13,574 nucleotides of DNA from Alphaproteobacteria bacterium UBA2954 (GTDB taxonomy: Bacteria > Pseudomonadota > Alphaproteobacteria > Puniceispirillales > Puniceispirillaceae): assembly GCA_002348585.1 (NCBI GenBank), contig DEBO01000044.1, positions 1-13,574 of the forward strand, read 5' to 3'. The notes below the pieces were generated by a model. The model did not search any database. It saw nothing but the letters and a program-made list of their open reading frames with translations, and had not been told where the DNA came from. The translations under genes were made by a program, and so were the position numbers. Each line of letters starts with the position of its first letter. The stretch's first letter is position 1. Of this stretch, positions 13,088 through 13,574 are shown in pieces.

Positions 13088-13574
13088 TTATGCCATTTCC
13101 ATTTTTTCCTGCATCTTTGGTGCAAGATTAGCGACCATCTGATCTTGGATATTTCGTGGAGATTCACTGCGGGCGATGTTACGCAGGCCGGTGACGACCA
13201 TGTCTCGATATACAAGCTCATATTCGGTGTATTTTTCCAGCTTGTTCAGCAAAGGCAAAAACAGAACATTGGCGATAATCGCACCATACATTGTGGTCAG
13301 CAAGGCTACGGCCATCGCAGGACCAATAGCTTTCGGGTCAGACATATTACCTAGCATCAACACAAGACCAATCAGCGTGCCGACCATGCCCATTGCAGGG
13401 GCAATATCAATCCAGGCCTTGACTGCATTTTGGTTAACTTCGTGGCGGTTTTTCATCGCCTTAATTTCTTTGTTCAGCTGGGTCACAAGCTTAGCTTCAT
13501 CTGCGCCATCAACTAGCATTTGCAAGCCTTTCTGGAAAAACTTGTCAGGCACTTCCTGACCTTCAAGAGCCATC
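13088..13574 (-). CDS. pomA: PomA/MotA-type flagellar stator subunit, C-terminal part
   Basis: The last ~161 residues of PomA are visible; the N-terminal part (first two membrane helices) lies beyond the right edge, and the Met at 13571-13573 is most likely internal. The fragment has the cytoplasmic loop with KAMKNRHEVNQNAVKAWIDI, then two membrane helices: APAMGMVGTLIGLVLMLGNM and IGPAMAVALLTTMYGAIIAN. DPKAIGPAMAVALLTT matches Vibrio PomA closely, and the Thr residues in GTL and LLTTMYG correspond to positions tied to sodium selectivity in Vibrio PomA. It precedes pomB by 55 nt in the same direction. The promoter is outside the window. Confidence 0.95.
   Translation of the reverse strand, partial: MALEGQEVPDKFFQKGLQMLVDGADEAKLVTQLNKEIKAMKNRHEVNQNAVKAWIDIAPAMGMVGTLIGLVLMLGNMSDPKAIGPAMAVALLTTMYGAIIANVLFLPLLNKLEKYTEYELVYRDMVVTGLRNIARSESPRNIQDQMVANLAPKMQEKMEMA

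Noticed and set aside
12707..13354. A 215-codon + strand open frame opposite pomA and pomB
   Set aside because: It is antisense to two clearly conserved stator genes, has no ribosome site or family resemblance, and crosses the pomA-pomB junction.

Overview
The window is most of a flagellar assembly locus from a polar-flagellum-type, probably marine proteobacterium, followed by a convergent stator operon. The order fliI-fliJ-fliK-fliL-fliM-fliN-fliO-fliP-fliQ-fliR-flhB is the classic compact order of gammaproteobacteria and some deep-branching or marine alphaproteobacteria. The stator genes at the right end are the PomA/PomB (sodium-type) variety rather than E. coli-like MotA/MotB. Base composition looks moderate to AT-rich by eye (not counted). 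I cannot settle alpha- versus gammaproteobacteria from the window alone.

Layout on the + strand. Positions 2-166 are the tail of an upstream acidic protein, probably FliH by position. Then come fliI (export ATPase) and fliJ, joined by TAATG stop/start overlaps. A clean sigma-54 promoter (GG-N10-GC) lies just after fliJ and drives fliK (hook-length control), fliL (stator-associated membrane protein), fliM and fliN (C-ring switch). A second clean sigma-54 promoter after fliN drives fliO-fliP-fliQ-fliR-flhB, the membrane core of the flagellar type III export gate. flhB is not followed by flhA. It runs directly, by overlapping genes, into four genes I cannot assign to known flagellar components: a 72-aa two-helix membrane protein, an 80-aa four-cysteine protein, a 245-aa protein with one membrane helix and a long coiled-coil tail, and a 270-aa protein with a PDZ-like domain and two membrane helices. 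They read as a co-transcribed extension of the export-gate operon.

About 0.5 kb of AT-rich non-coding DNA (11405-11898) separates this operon from the convergent pomA-pomB pair on the - strand. It contains a plausible intrinsic terminator for the + strand operon. pomB carries the conserved Asp in its single membrane helix and a C-terminal OmpA/MotB peptidoglycan-binding domain. Its linker is longer than usual and seems to contain a second copy of the segment that precedes the OmpA domain. pomA is cut by the window edge.

Together the genes cover export energisation (FliI/FliJ), the export gate (FliO/P/Q/R, FlhB), hook length (FliK), the rotor switch (FliM/FliN) and the stator and its support (PomA/PomB, FliL). 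The two sigma-54 promoters fit class II/III hierarchical control of flagellar genes. The most interesting new material is the four-gene module translationally linked to flhB. Nothing here looks like a mobile element, CRISPR array or RNA gene.
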